From CALAGJ01 sp964293305 (lineage in GTDB: Bacteria; Bacteroidota; Bacteroidia; Chitinophagales; Chitinophagaceae): DNA of 44,102 bases. Both the position numbers and the translations under genes were made by a program. A model generated the notes under the pieces. That model was not told where the DNA came from. It did not search any database and was given only the letters and a program-made list of their open reading frames with translations. Below, in pieces: positions 16,659-26,058 of this stretch. Where the stretch lies: assembly GCA_964293305.1 (NCBI GenBank), contig CAXYYO010000028.1, positions 1 through 44,102 of the forward strand, written 5' to 3'. Position 1 is the stretch's first letter. Every line of letters starts with the position of its first letter.

Positions 16659-17921
16659 TTATAGTAATATCCCCGCAATTGTAGCTGATAAGTAAGATGC
16701 TAGAGTGCCACAAAGCAGGGCTTTGAGGCCGAGTTTGGCAAGGTCGGAGCGGCGTTCAGGTGCTAATGCTCCAATGCCACCAATTTGCATGCCGACGCTG
16801 CTAAAATTTGCAAAACCACAAATAGCTATGCTGATAATAAGTAACCCTTTTTCGGATACTATGGGGACCTTATTTTGAGTAAGATTTTGAAAAGCTACAA
16901 ATTCATTGATGGTAATTTTTTGCCCTAATAAAGTTGCGGCATTACTCACATCTTCAGCAGGCACACCCATACCCCATGCAAATGGATAGAAGAGTTTACC
17001 AAAAATCCAATTAAGCGATAAATCAAATTCACCATTGAAAATATGACCAATAGCTAGTAAAATATAATCTAAGCAGGCAATTACAGCAATAAAACCAATA
17101 AGCATAGCTATTACATTCATTGCTATCTTAAACCCATCGCCAGCGCCATGACTAATTGCATCTATTACATTTGCGTAATTACTTTTTACCTCCATTTTTA
17201 CCGTACCCATTGTTTGACTTTCTTCGGTCTCAGGGTACAAGATTTTGCTTATTACTAATGCTCCTGGTGCGGCCATAAGGCTGGCGGTTATTAGCTTTGG
17301 CGCTAGATCCATTCCTGCCTGAGCACCCATATTCACATACACCACCAGTATGCCCCCAGCAATGCAAGCGAGGCTGCCACTCATACTGGCCAGTAATTCA
17401 CTCTTGGTCATCGTTTTCAGATATGGCTGAATCATAACCTGTGCTTCTACTTGTCCTACAAAAGCACTGGCTACATTGCTCAATGCTTCTGCACCACTTA
17501 CCCGCATTATAAAATTCATAGCACGTGCAATGATGGAAACTATACGCTGCATAATACCATAATGATAAAAGATGGCTACCAAAGCACATACTAAAATGAT
17601 GGTAGCAGTTACATTAAAAGCAAATACAAACCCTCCCTGCATATAATTACCAATAGTGCCATCCATTTGTTGTACACCAATACCTGAATATACAAAGGAT
17701 GCGCCCTGACGGGCAAATCCTTCAATTTTCTCCATACCATGACCCAATAACTGAAAAAAATCGCCCACCGGCTTTACTTTAAATACCAATAAAGCAATGA
17801 TTGTTTGCAAGGCAATCCCGCTAAGTACTAATCTATAGTTGATTTTTTTTCGATTATTAGAAAAAAGCCAAGCAATTCCTAAAATGAGCATAATGCCAAA
17901 TAATCCCTGAAATCTTTCCAT
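16659..17921 (-). CDS. Concentrative nucleoside transporter (NupC/CNT family)
   Basis: The 420-residue inner-membrane protein imports nucleosides with Na+ or H+. The CNT signature regions are visible: GFVFAFNVTATIILVCALVAI, then SNVASAFVGQVEAQVMIQPYL (the G-Q-x-E-A motif of the substrate site), SLACIAGGILVVYV, and the C-terminal EFVAFQNL with ICGFANFSSVGMQIGGIGALAPERR. About ten membrane segments are expected, and length is normal for NupC. It lies 187 nt upstream of purF in the same direction, so salvage by uptake and de novo purine synthesis are neighbours; purF has its own promoter. Confidence 0.94.
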   Translation of the reverse strand: MERFQGLFGIMLILGIAWLFSNNRKKINYRLVLSGIALQTIIALLVFKVKPVGDFFQLLGHGMEKIEGFARQGASFVYSGIGVQQMDGTIGNYMQGGFVFAFNVTATIILVCALVAIFYHYGIMQRIVSIIARAMNFIMRVSGAEALSNVASAFVGQVEAQVMIQPYLKTMTKSELLASMSGSLACIAGGILVVYVNMGAQAGMDLAPKLITASLMAAPGALVISKILYPETEESQTMGTVKMEVKSNYANVIDAISHGAGDGFKIAMNVIAMLIGFIAVIACLDYILLAIGHIFNGEFDLSLNWIFGKLFYPFAWGMGVPAEDVSNAATLLGQKITINEFVAFQNLTQNKVPIVSEKGLLIISIAICGFANFSSVGMQIGGIGALAPERRSDLAKLGLKALLCGTLASYLSATIAGILL

Positions 17922-18143
17922 AGCAATCTTTGATTTTTAACGGCTGAAAAATAGGGGAAATGCATCCCAATGCTGCTAATAAATAATAAATATATGGGTT
18001 TTGAAATTTTTTATTTCAAATACATATTGATTTTACTTAATTTAGTAAAAATGTTCGGGTACATAAGTTTCAATAAAGAGTTTCTCTTGTTTAAAAAAGA
18101 ATTAAATGACCAATTACAGATTCTTTAAAAAACATCTTTTGTG

Positions 18144-21050
18144 CTACCCTACTACAATATTTATCATCCTCCCTTTTACAAAAATAAATTTCTTTACTTC
18201 TTTGCCTGTTATCCATTTTAAAATGGCCTCATTTGAGAGTACATTTTCTTTTGCATCAACTTCTGAAATATCAAAGGGCATTTGTAGTGTCGTTCTCATT
18301 TTTCCATTAATGCTTATGGGATATTCTTTTACCGTCTCCGCAGTATATGATGTATTGTAAGTAGGATAAGTAGCATCAATAATGAATCCATCATTACCTA
18401 AAGCATGCCAAAGCTCTTCACAAATATGTGGTGCGTATGGTGTAAGTAAAATTAATAGTGACTCTAAAATTTCTTTTTTATTACATTTTAGATCACTCAG
18501 TTCATTTACACAAACCATAAATGCACTAACAGTAGTATTAAATGAAAATCGCTCTGTATCTTCTTCAATTTTTCTAATGGCTTTATGCAATACTTTAAGC
18601 TCTGCCGCAGATGGTGATTCATTAGTCCAGGTAGTTCCTTTTACATCATCATAAAATAAACGCCAGAGTTTTTTTATAAACCTATGCACACCTTCTATAC
18701 CTTTTGTTTCCCATGGTTTACTTTGGTCTATAGGGCCTAGAAACATTTCATACATTCGGAATGTATCCGCACCATATTTTGAAATCAAATCATCTGGATT
18801 TACAGTATTGAATTTTGATTTACTCATTTTCTCCGTTTCTACACCACAGCAGTATTTACCATCTTCCAAAATGAAATTTGCATCTTTAAACTCTCCATTT
18901 TTCCATTTCGTGAAGCTCTCAATATTCAAATAAATACCATCTACAAAATTGACATCTACATGCAAAGCATCTGTTTCATAACTATCTTTTAAACCAACAG
19001 ATACAAATTCATTTTTCCCACGAATTCTATAAACGAACCTAGAACTTCCTTGTATCATCCCCTGGTTTACCAGTTTTTTAAATGGTTCATCAAAACTGAT
19101 ATGCCCCAGATCATATAAAGCCTTTGTCCACATACGGCTATACAATAAATGCCCTACCGCATGCTCGGTACCACCAATATACAAATCTACCTGACCCCAG
19201 TAATCACTAGCACTCCGGCTGCAAAATGAAACCGTATTTGCAGGATCCATATATCTTAAAAAATACCAACTGCTACCAGCATATCCCGGCATTGTATTCA
19301 CCTCACGAATACCACCTTTAAACTGTTTCCAATCTTCTAATAAACTTAATGGCCCTTCGGCATTTTTTCCTGCTTTTATTTCTTTCATTTCAGGAAGTAA
19401 AACCGGTAGTTCTGTATCATCGAGTGTAATGGCCAAGCCATCCATCCAGATTACAGGAAATGGCTCGCCCCAGTAACGCTGCCTGCTGAAAGCGGCATCA
19501 CGCATTCTATAATTTATTTTCTTTTTACCAATACCCATTTTTTCCAATTTATCAACGACTATCTGTATGGCATCTCTCATCATGATGCCATCCAAAAAAT
19601 CACTGTTTTCTAAAACAGCATCTTTGGTAGGGTTGGCTTCATTACCATTAAAAGCAGATCCAATGATATTGGTAATTGGAATATTAAAATGTTGTGCAAA
19701 TTTGAAATCTCTTTCATCACCACAAGGCACTGCCATTATTGCCCCTGTGCCATAACCTGATAGAACATACTCGCTAATCCAGATGGGGATCAATCGGCCA
19801 TCGAATGGATTTTTACAATAAGTTCCTGTAAATACTCCACTGATCTTTTTCTCAGCCATCCGCTCTCTTTCACTACGACTTTTTACATATTTTATGTAAT
19901 CATCAACCGCTTGCTGCTGCTCAGTTGTTGTTATGTCTTCTATTAAATCATGCTCTGGTGCAATAACCATAAAATCTGCACCAAAAATGGTATCGGGGCG
20001 TGTGGTATAAACTTTTAGTGATAGAGAAGTATTATTTTGTGATAAAGCCTCATCCCCCGGCCTCTTCTCCTCACTGAGAAGGGGTGGATAATCATCCCTT
20101 TCCATTCTTTTGCTTACCGATTCTTCTTCATCCTTTTCAACTTGTTGATTGGAATAATTTGACTTTTGGCGTATTTCAAAATCAATCTCTGCCCCTACAC
20201 TACGGCCTATCCAATTTGTTTGCATTTCTTTCATTGATTCACTAAAATCAATACTTTCCAAGCCGTGCAACAATCGTTCTGCATATTCTGTAATTCGTAG
20301 ATACCATTGTCTAAGTTTACGTTTTTCCACAGGATGTCCTCCACGCTCACTCACGCCATTTACAACTTCATCATTTGCCAATACAGTACCTAAAACTTCA
20401 CACCAGTTCACTTCTCCGTATCCACAAAATGCAATTCGATATTGCATTAAAATTTCCTGCTTTATTTTCTCCTCAAAAGATAGCCATTCTTTATTTGAAA
20501 AACTTTGTATTTGAAAGCTATTATCAGGTATAGGATGATTAAAATTTCCTTTTGTTTCAAAAGCATGTATTAACTTTTCAATAGGCTCTGTTTTATTGGT
20601 ATGTCTATTATAAAAGCTATTAAATAATTGTAAGAATATCCATTGTGTCCACTTATAATATCCTGCATCAGAAGTACGTACTTCCCTACTCCAATCATAA
20701 CAAAAACCAATTTTATCCAGTTGGCTTCGAAAGTTTTGAATATTATTTTCTGTACTTATTGCTGGGTGCACACCATGCTCTATAGCGTACTGCTCCGCAG
20801 GAAGGCCAAATGCATCATAACCCATAGGGTGCAATACATTAAACCCTTTCAGTCTTTTATATCGTGCATAAATATCACTAGCTATGTAGCCCAATGGATG
20901 ACCCACATGTAAGCCGGCTCCACTGGGATAAGGAAACATATCCAGCACATAACATTTGGGCTTATTGCTATTATGTGATACTTGATAGGCATTGCTGTCC
21001 CGCCAAGTTTTTTGCCAAGTTTTTTCAATTGTATTGAAATTATATTCCAT
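18144..21050 (-). CDS. leuS: Leucyl-tRNA synthetase with an in-frame insertion
   Basis: Start set at 21050 (MEYNFNTIEKTWQKTW), 968 residues. It charges tRNA-Leu. The HIGH motif is L-H48-V-G-H51, and KMSKS is at 741-745. Editing-domain segments VYTTRPDTIFGADF (347-360) and SGYGTGAIMAVPCGDERD are present. Between AEIDFEI (ends 293) and VYTTRPDT (starts 347) there are about 53 residues where Thermus LeuRS, as I recall it, has about nine; the extra part is hydrophilic and its DNA contains a palindrome (see the separate entry). The gene follows purH by 13 nt. Confidence 0.96.
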   Translation of the reverse strand: MEYNFNTIEKTWQKTWRDSNAYQVSHNSNKPKCYVLDMFPYPSGAGLHVGHPLGYIASDIYARYKRLKGFNVLHPMGYDAFGLPAEQYAIEHGVHPAISTENNIQNFRSQLDKIGFCYDWSREVRTSDAGYYKWTQWIFLQLFNSFYNRHTNKTEPIEKLIHAFETKGNFNHPIPDNSFQIQSFSNKEWLSFEEKIKQEILMQYRIAFCGYGEVNWCEVLGTVLANDEVVNGVSERGGHPVEKRKLRQWYLRITEYAERLLHGLESIDFSESMKEMQTNWIGRSVGAEIDFEIRQKSNYSNQQVEKDEEESVSKRMERDDYPPLLSEEKRPGDEALSQNNTSLSLKVYTTRPDTIFGADFMVIAPEHDLIEDITTTEQQQAVDDYIKYVKSRSERERMAEKKISGVFTGTYCKNPFDGRLIPIWISEYVLSGYGTGAIMAVPCGDERDFKFAQHFNIPITNIIGSAFNGNEANPTKDAVLENSDFLDGIMMRDAIQIVVDKLEKMGIGKKKINYRMRDAAFSRQRYWGEPFPVIWMDGLAITLDDTELPVLLPEMKEIKAGKNAEGPLSLLEDWKQFKGGIREVNTMPGYAGSSWYFLRYMDPANTVSFCSRSASDYWGQVDLYIGGTEHAVGHLLYSRMWTKALYDLGHISFDEPFKKLVNQGMIQGSSRFVYRIRGKNEFVSVGLKDSYETDALHVDVNFVDGIYLNIESFTKWKNGEFKDANFILEDGKYCCGVETEKMSKSKFNTVNPDDLISKYGADTFRMYEMFLGPIDQSKPWETKGIEGVHRFIKKLWRLFYDDVKGTTWTNESPSAAELKVLHKAIRKIEEDTERFSFNTTVSAFMVCVNELSDLKCNKKEILESLLILLTPYAPHICEELWHALGNDGFIIDATYPTYNTSYTAETVKEYPISINGKMRTTLQMPFDISEVDAKENVLSNEAILKWITGKEVKKFIFVKGRMINIVVG
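20025..20168 (-). repeat. Palindrome-bearing in-frame insertion within leuS
   Basis: This DNA encodes about residues 295-342 of LeuRS, a charged and Pro-containing stretch (KRMERDDYPPLLSEEKRPGD). It contains a hairpin: ccTCTTCTC (20061-20069) pairs with GAGAAGggg (20076-20084, one G-T wobble), and a smaller GGAT/ATCC hairpin follows at 20086-20097. The cccccggcc-type GC-rich content resembles short palindromic repeats that I recall from intergenic DNA of many Bacteroidota. The reading frame is kept throughout. Confidence 0.55.
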
Positions 21051-21063
21051 AGTAATAGCTTGT

Positions 21064-22578
21064 TTAGTGTTTAAAATGTCGCATCCCTGTAATAGCCATA
21101 GCCAGATTATTTTCTTTGCAATAGGCAATGCTGTCTTTATCTCTAATACTACCTCCCGGTTGGATAAAGGCTTTTATACCTGCAGCATGTGCTATTTGTA
21201 CACAATCATTAAAAGGGAAAAAAGCATCGCTTGCTAAAACTGCATCCTGCAAATCAAATGCAAACTGGCCCGCTTTTTCAATAGCTTGGCGCAAGGAATC
21301 AATACGGCTTGTTTGTCCACAACCCTTACCCACCAATTGTTTGTTTTTGATTAATGCAATGGCATTACTTTTTAAATGTTTACAAATGATATTGGCAAAT
21401 ATTAAATCACTTTTTTCAGTTGAAGTAGATACACGGCCACCAGCTTCCTGCCAATCAGAATAATTACCAATATCTGTATGTTGTATTAAACTGCCACCTA
21501 ATACTGACTTATATAGTACATTATTAAGCTGCTTAAAATCAGGATTAATGGATAGTACAATACGGTTCTTTTTTGTACTCAAAATTTCAAATGCATCAGC
21601 ATCATAAGCAGGAGCAAGTATTACTTCAAAGAAGATATCATTGATGGCTGTAGCTGTTTCTTTATCGATTCGTCCGGTGGTAATAAGCACTCCCCCAAAA
21701 GCACTTTCAGGGTCACCTTCCAAGGCAGATTTCCAAGCTTCAAAAGTGGCATTTCTTATAGCTGCACCACATACATTGGTATGCTTGATGATGCCAAAAA
21801 ATATCTCATCTTGGTGTTTAAATTCGCTGGCAAGCTGCACAGCTGCGTCAATATCTGTAAGGTTATTATAGCTGAGTTCTTTGCCATGCAGTTGTGTAAA
21901 AATCTGGGCTAAATTTCCATAAAATGCGGCATGCTGGTGGGGGTTTTCTCCATATCGCAAAGATTGCTTTTGGTGAAATGGATTAAAAACAGGAGCATTA
22001 AAATAATTACTGATGGCAATATCGTAGTTCATTACAACTTCAAATGCTTTTGCCGCAAATTGTTTACGTTGTACTAGTGTAGTACTTCCCTCCTGTTCAT
22101 TCAGTATTTGTGTGATGGTTGTATAGTCATCCTTTGCTGCTATTACCACAAGGTCAGAAAAATTTTTGGCTGCAGCCCTGATCATAGCGGGTCCGCCAAT
22201 ATCAATTTTTTCAATAATTGATTTTTCTTCTGTAGTATTTTTAAGTGTTTCTTCAAAAGGATATAAATCAACAATAACCAGGTCAATTTCAGGTATTTGA
22301 TAGGATGCCATTTCCTGTATATCCTGAGGCTCTGCCCTCCTACCAAGTATTCCGCCAAACACAACAGGGTGTAAAGTTTTTACCCTGCCCCCTAGAATGG
22401 ATGGGTAACTGGTGAGTGATTCTACAGGTATGCAGGAATAGCCTTTTGATGCTATAAATTGCTGTGTACCGCCAGTGGAATAAATAGTTATTCCTTGGCG
22501 GACTAATGTTTCGATAACTGGTTCCAATCCGTCTTTATAAAAAACAGAGATGAGTGCCGATTTAATTTTTTTTTGCAT
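21064..22578 (-). CDS. purH: Bifunctional AICAR transformylase / IMP cyclohydrolase
   Basis: PurH performs the last two steps to IMP. The 504-residue protein has an N-terminal MGS-like cyclohydrolase domain (ALISVFYKDGLEPV, YSTGGTQQFI, GGRVKTLHPVVFGGIL). The transformylase domain follows, with SLRYGENPHQHAAFY (K-x-LRYGENPHQ motif), IKHTNVCGAA, DAFFPFND and the C-terminal PGGSIRDKDSI...TGMRHFKH. Length is normal (about 510-530). It sits 28 nt after comEC and 13 nt before leuS, which suggests one transcript. Confidence 0.96.
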   Translation of the reverse strand: MQKKIKSALISVFYKDGLEPVIETLVRQGITIYSTGGTQQFIASKGYSCIPVESLTSYPSILGGRVKTLHPVVFGGILGRRAEPQDIQEMASYQIPEIDLVIVDLYPFEETLKNTTEEKSIIEKIDIGGPAMIRAAAKNFSDLVVIAAKDDYTTITQILNEQEGSTTLVQRKQFAAKAFEVVMNYDIAISNYFNAPVFNPFHQKQSLRYGENPHQHAAFYGNLAQIFTQLHGKELSYNNLTDIDAAVQLASEFKHQDEIFFGIIKHTNVCGAAIRNATFEAWKSALEGDPESAFGGVLITTGRIDKETATAINDIFFEVILAPAYDADAFEILSTKKNRIVLSINPDFKQLNNVLYKSVLGGSLIQHTDIGNYSDWQEAGGRVSTSTEKSDLIFANIICKHLKSNAIALIKNKQLVGKGCGQTSRIDSLRQAIEKAGQFAFDLQDAVLASDAFFPFNDCVQIAHAAGIKAFIQPGGSIRDKDSIAYCKENNLAMAITGMRHFKH

Positions 22579-22606
22579 GAAAGAGGTATACGTTTTTGTT
22601 TGACTG

Positions 22607-24700
22607 CTATAAATTCACCATAAATGCGCCTTGCTCCAGCACATTGTGGGTGCGCAAATGTAGTTGATGGCAGTCTTTTTGCCATGCCGGTACTTTCCAC
22701 CTGCTATTACTACCATCAAAAATGACCGTATTGCATTCCACAGATGCATGAAATGCATCCCAATTTATCCTTGCGTTTTTGGCAACGATGATGTAATCAA
22801 AAACAGGATGAATTGCTGTAGCATTGAAGGATGTATTATCAGTAATAATCCAGATTTTTTTATTGGCAAATTGTATAACAGGATTTCCGGTAAGCTGTGT
22901 AATGCTTCCAGGATGTTGGTAGGTATGATACTTTATACGAGCCGGTTTCAGATGAAAATTCTTTAGAAAATTATCATTGAGCAAATCTGTATCGCCCAAA
23001 AAATAATTATTGTGGCCAGAAATAAATTCAATTGCCACTTTATTAGGAACATTATATACAATCATTTTTTGTTGCTCCTTATTTGTAATTGCCCTTTTAG
23101 TATCAATACTTAAAAAAATAAGTAAAAGGAAAAGTGATATTGATAATAGCTGTGCTTGTTTTCTAAAAATCCATCCTGCGAAGCAGGCAATAAATAAAAG
23201 CAACAAAATAGACTGAAGAGTATTGATGAATAATCCGTCGGAAACTGAAAATGAAACTGTGTCTATCCATTCAATAAAATCATTCATCCACGCAGTGGAT
23301 TTTGTAATAATATTTCCTAAAAATAAAGCAAAAGGCTTGTGCCAGGCACAAACCAATAAACCAATTTCAGCATATAGAATAAAGCCGGAAAGCGGCACTG
23401 CAATAAAATTTGCAACCCAAAATAAATTTGAAAATTGATGAAAATGTAATGCTGCAATAGGTATAGTGAGTATTTGTGCAGATAATGAAACCGCATTGAG
23501 TTGCCATACTATTTTCACAATCCCATTTCTAAAAAAAAGTGATCGGTATATGGGTTTATAAAAAATCATAATACTGAGTACAGCAGCATAAGAAAGTTGA
23601 AATCCAACATCCCATAAATAGAAAGGATTGATTAATAAAAGAATAAACGCTGATGCAGTTAAAGTAGCAATACCATTGGGCTTATGATCCAACCACTCAG
23701 CCAGTTGAAATACCGAAAACATTACTGCTGCACGCAATACTGATGGGGCTGCTCCAGCCACAAAAGTAAAGGCCCACAGCACCAACAAAATAGTTATTGA
23801 TTTTAGAAGAAGATATCCTTTCCTATTTCTAAATGGATATAGGAGTTTTAGTAATAATACATAAATCATCCCTAAATGTAACCCACTAATAGCTATGATA
23901 TGAACCACTCCCGTATTGCTATAACTCTGCACAAGATCTCTATCTAAATCATTACGATAACCTATAAGTAACGCCTCAGCAATGCCTAATTCTTTTGCAC
24001 TGAAAATATTTCTTCTAAGTATAGCAATAGCACTATCTCTTGCTGCAAACATGAGTCTGCGTAAATACAATGATTTTGCATTTGACTGTATTTCGATTAT
24101 ATCATTCCCCGAAAGAAAAGCCTGGTGCGTAATACCTTGAAATAAACAATATCTGTTATAATTTAGTGCAGCAGGATTTCCATTATTTCGAATGATGTCA
24201 ACAGGTTTTTTAAGCAGAAGGGTATTGCCAAATTTCAAAGTTGGTGGCAATTCATCTTTTTTTAAATATAAAAATATTTTCCCTCTGGCATTATGCTGTA
24301 TACCATTGCTATCAAGCTTTGCAAAAACTTTACAGGTTGCTTTATACGTTTTCCCTTTTGCAGACAATGGTTCATATAACTGTACAAATAATATTTCATC
24401 AGTATAATTCTTTCCAAACCAATCTTTATCATTTCTGATATCTTGTAAATAAGAAAGTAATAATCCCAGAATTAGGAAGAATATTATATAAAAACTGCCA
24501 ATCATTAGCCGAAGGCTATATTTAATTTTAAAATTTAATTGTAGCGATAAAAAAATAGAAAGGCCAACGATACCTGCAGATGCAAGAATTAATGTAAGTG
24601 AAAATTGAACATGCCATTGTATATAGATTCCAATAGCTAACGGAATTAATAATCTTATAAAAGGATATGATCGAATTGATATAGCAGGCTCAAAAAGCAT
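22607..24700 (-). CDS. comEC: ComEC/Rec2 family DNA-uptake channel protein
   Basis: The protein has 697 residues and many membrane helices. The N-terminal part (1-200) has helices and a soluble OB-like DUF4131 region (GKIFLYLKKDELPPTLKFGN). The Competence domain (about 230-510) contains the hallmark VVHIIAISGLHLGMIYVLL and AGAAPSVLRAAVMF. The C-terminal region of about 170 residues is soluble and shows no intact metallo-beta-lactamase HxHxDH motif, so this is the form without a recognisable nuclease domain. Homologues move transforming ssDNA across the inner membrane. Whether this strain is competent cannot be told from the window. Confidence 0.9.
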   Translation of the reverse strand: MLFEPAISIRSYPFIRLLIPLAIGIYIQWHVQFSLTLILASAGIVGLSIFLSLQLNFKIKYSLRLMIGSFYIIFFLILGLLLSYLQDIRNDKDWFGKNYTDEILFVQLYEPLSAKGKTYKATCKVFAKLDSNGIQHNARGKIFLYLKKDELPPTLKFGNTLLLKKPVDIIRNNGNPAALNYNRYCLFQGITHQAFLSGNDIIEIQSNAKSLYLRRLMFAARDSAIAILRRNIFSAKELGIAEALLIGYRNDLDRDLVQSYSNTGVVHIIAISGLHLGMIYVLLLKLLYPFRNRKGYLLLKSITILLVLWAFTFVAGAAPSVLRAAVMFSVFQLAEWLDHKPNGIATLTASAFILLLINPFYLWDVGFQLSYAAVLSIMIFYKPIYRSLFFRNGIVKIVWQLNAVSLSAQILTIPIAALHFHQFSNLFWVANFIAVPLSGFILYAEIGLLVCAWHKPFALFLGNIITKSTAWMNDFIEWIDTVSFSVSDGLFINTLQSILLLLFIACFAGWIFRKQAQLLSISLFLLLIFLSIDTKRAITNKEQQKMIVYNVPNKVAIEFISGHNNYFLGDTDLLNDNFLKNFHLKPARIKYHTYQHPGSITQLTGNPVIQFANKKIWIITDNTSFNATAIHPVFDYIIVAKNARINWDAFHASVECNTVIFDGSNSRWKVPAWQKDCHQLHLRTHNVLEQGAFMVNL

Positions 24701-24759
24701 GCATAAAAATAAACGAAAATTCTTGTACTATTTTGAATTTGTGGGGGAAAATGAAAAAA

Positions 24760-25251
24760 TTATTCATTAAGAGTTAGAGGCCAATTGATAAGATCCATCA
24801 TTTTCTCTAAAAATTGCTGATCAATTTCGTTGTAAGTATTTAACGAATCGCTGTCAATATCTAACACTGCTACCACTTTATGCATTCTTATTATAGGCAA
24901 AACTATTTCGCTTCTGCTCTTACTGCTACAAGCTATATGTCCTGGGAATAAATCAACATCTGGCACTATCAATGTTTTTGATTCCTGCCAAGCAGTGCCA
25001 CATACTCCTTTTCCCATTTTTATGCGGGTGCAGGCCACTGGTCCTTGAAATGGCCCCAACACCAGTTCATCATTTTTTACGATATAAAAGCCAATCCAAA
25101 ACCAGTTGAATTGCTCTTTTAAAGCACCGCATATATTGGATAAATTCGCTATGAGATCTGGCTCACCTTCAAGTAGTGCTTCTATTTGCGGAAGCAAACC
25201 CGTATAGGCTTCCTCTCTATTTCCTGTTGTTAAAATTAAATCTTCTGCCAT
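24760..25251 (-). CDS. GAF-domain free methionine-(R)-sulfoxide reductase
   Basis: The 163-residue protein is a single GAF domain. The three family cysteines are present: C74 (PVACTRI), C84 (GKGVCGTAW) and C108 (HIACSSKSRSEIV). Their spacing (10 and 24) equals that of E. coli fRMsr C84, C94 and C118. It reduces free Met-R-sulfoxide in the cytoplasm using thioredoxin. It lies 9 nt after the HAD phosphatase gene and 59 nt before comEC, all leftward. Confidence 0.92.
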   Translation of the reverse strand: MAEDLILTTGNREEAYTGLLPQIEALLEGEPDLIANLSNICGALKEQFNWFWIGFYIVKNDELVLGPFQGPVACTRIKMGKGVCGTAWQESKTLIVPDVDLFPGHIACSSKSRSEIVLPIIRMHKVVAVLDIDSDSLNTYNEIDQQFLEKMMDLINWPLTLNE

Positions 25252-25260
25252 AGTTATTGA

Positions 25261-25959
25261 TTAAAAAATATGTTCTAATTCTTTTAAATGATGCACCGTA
25301 TAAGTAGCAGAAACAGCTTTTTCTAAGCTTAGGTGATTTACAAAAACGGTATCCCATCCTGCGTTTAAGCCACCTTGAATATCTGTTTCAATATTATCCC
25401 CAATAATGATTGCCTGCTCTTGTACAGCACCTGTTTCTTTTAATGCAAAGTTGAATATGCCCGGCATGGGTTTTACACTATTACAACCCTGACTTGTAAT
25501 CACCTTTGAGAAATAGGGATGTAGGCCACTATGAAAAATTTTCTGATGCTGCACTTCTTCAAATCCATTTGTAATTAAATGCAACTGATATCCTTTTGCC
25601 TTAAGATATTCGAGTATCTCAAAAGTATAATCAAATAATTTTTTTCTATGGGGAAGCTCTTTCAAGTATTCATCCGAAAGCCGCTTTGCCAGAGGCTCAT
25701 CTGCAACTTTAAAGTCAAGAAGTGCAAGCCACATGCGTTTCCAACGGAGCTCATCCTGCTTCATAAAACCCTGAGTATATCTTTTCCAAAGTTTATTATT
25801 ATGGAAGATATAACGTTGAAAATAATCATCAAAAGAAGGTACGCCTTTTGATTGCAAAGCAAAAGTTTCATACAGCTGCTCCAATGTATCTTTTGCATTT
25901 GCCTCAAAATCCCAAATGGTATGATCTAAGTCAAAAAATAAATGTGGGTATTTCAGCAT
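25261..25959 (-). CDS. YjjG-like HAD-family nucleotidase
   Basis: The 232-residue HAD hydrolase has motif I F-F-D10-L-D12-H-T, a C1 cap region, motif II ITNGFEE (Thr/Ser), a motif III Lys in the region after ITSQG, and motif IV IIGDNIETDIQGG. The IWDFEANAKDTL start and overall length are typical of YjjG, a 5'-nucleotidase acting on non-canonical pyrimidine nucleotides. It is first in the leftward cluster and has a consensus promoter at 25987-26017. Confidence 0.9.
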   Translation of the reverse strand: MLKYPHLFFDLDHTIWDFEANAKDTLEQLYETFALQSKGVPSFDDYFQRYIFHNNKLWKRYTQGFMKQDELRWKRMWLALLDFKVADEPLAKRLSDEYLKELPHRKKLFDYTFEILEYLKAKGYQLHLITNGFEEVQHQKIFHSGLHPYFSKVITSQGCNSVKPMPGIFNFALKETGAVQEQAIIIGDNIETDIQGGLNAGWDTVFVNHLSLEKAVSATYTVHHLKELEHIF

Positions 25960-25986
25960 GATAATTTATTTGGATGATTTGCCCAG

Positions 25987-26017
25987 CAAAAATAGACTTT
26001 GAACATATTGGATTCAA
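25987..26017 (-). promoter_or_regulatory. Promoter of the yjjG-fRMsr-comEC-purH-leuS cluster
   Basis: The minus strand has TTG (26015-26017), a 20-nt spacer and TATTTTTG (25987-25994), about 28 nt before the start codon. It is the only full consensus promoter I found for the five-gene leftward cluster. Confidence 0.7.
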
Positions 26018-26035
26018 GACAATGGTTGAAATACT

Positions 26036-26043
26036 TAATTTTG
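26036..26043 (+). promoter_or_regulatory. -7 box upstream of the SDR gene
   Basis: TAATTTTG matches TAnnTTTG and ends 15 nt before the SDR ATG at 26059. No TTG lies at normal distance (nearest spacing 25). It sits back to back with the leftward promoter at 25987-26017. Confidence 0.35.
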
Positions 26044-26058
26044 AAAAAGAAATCATTT

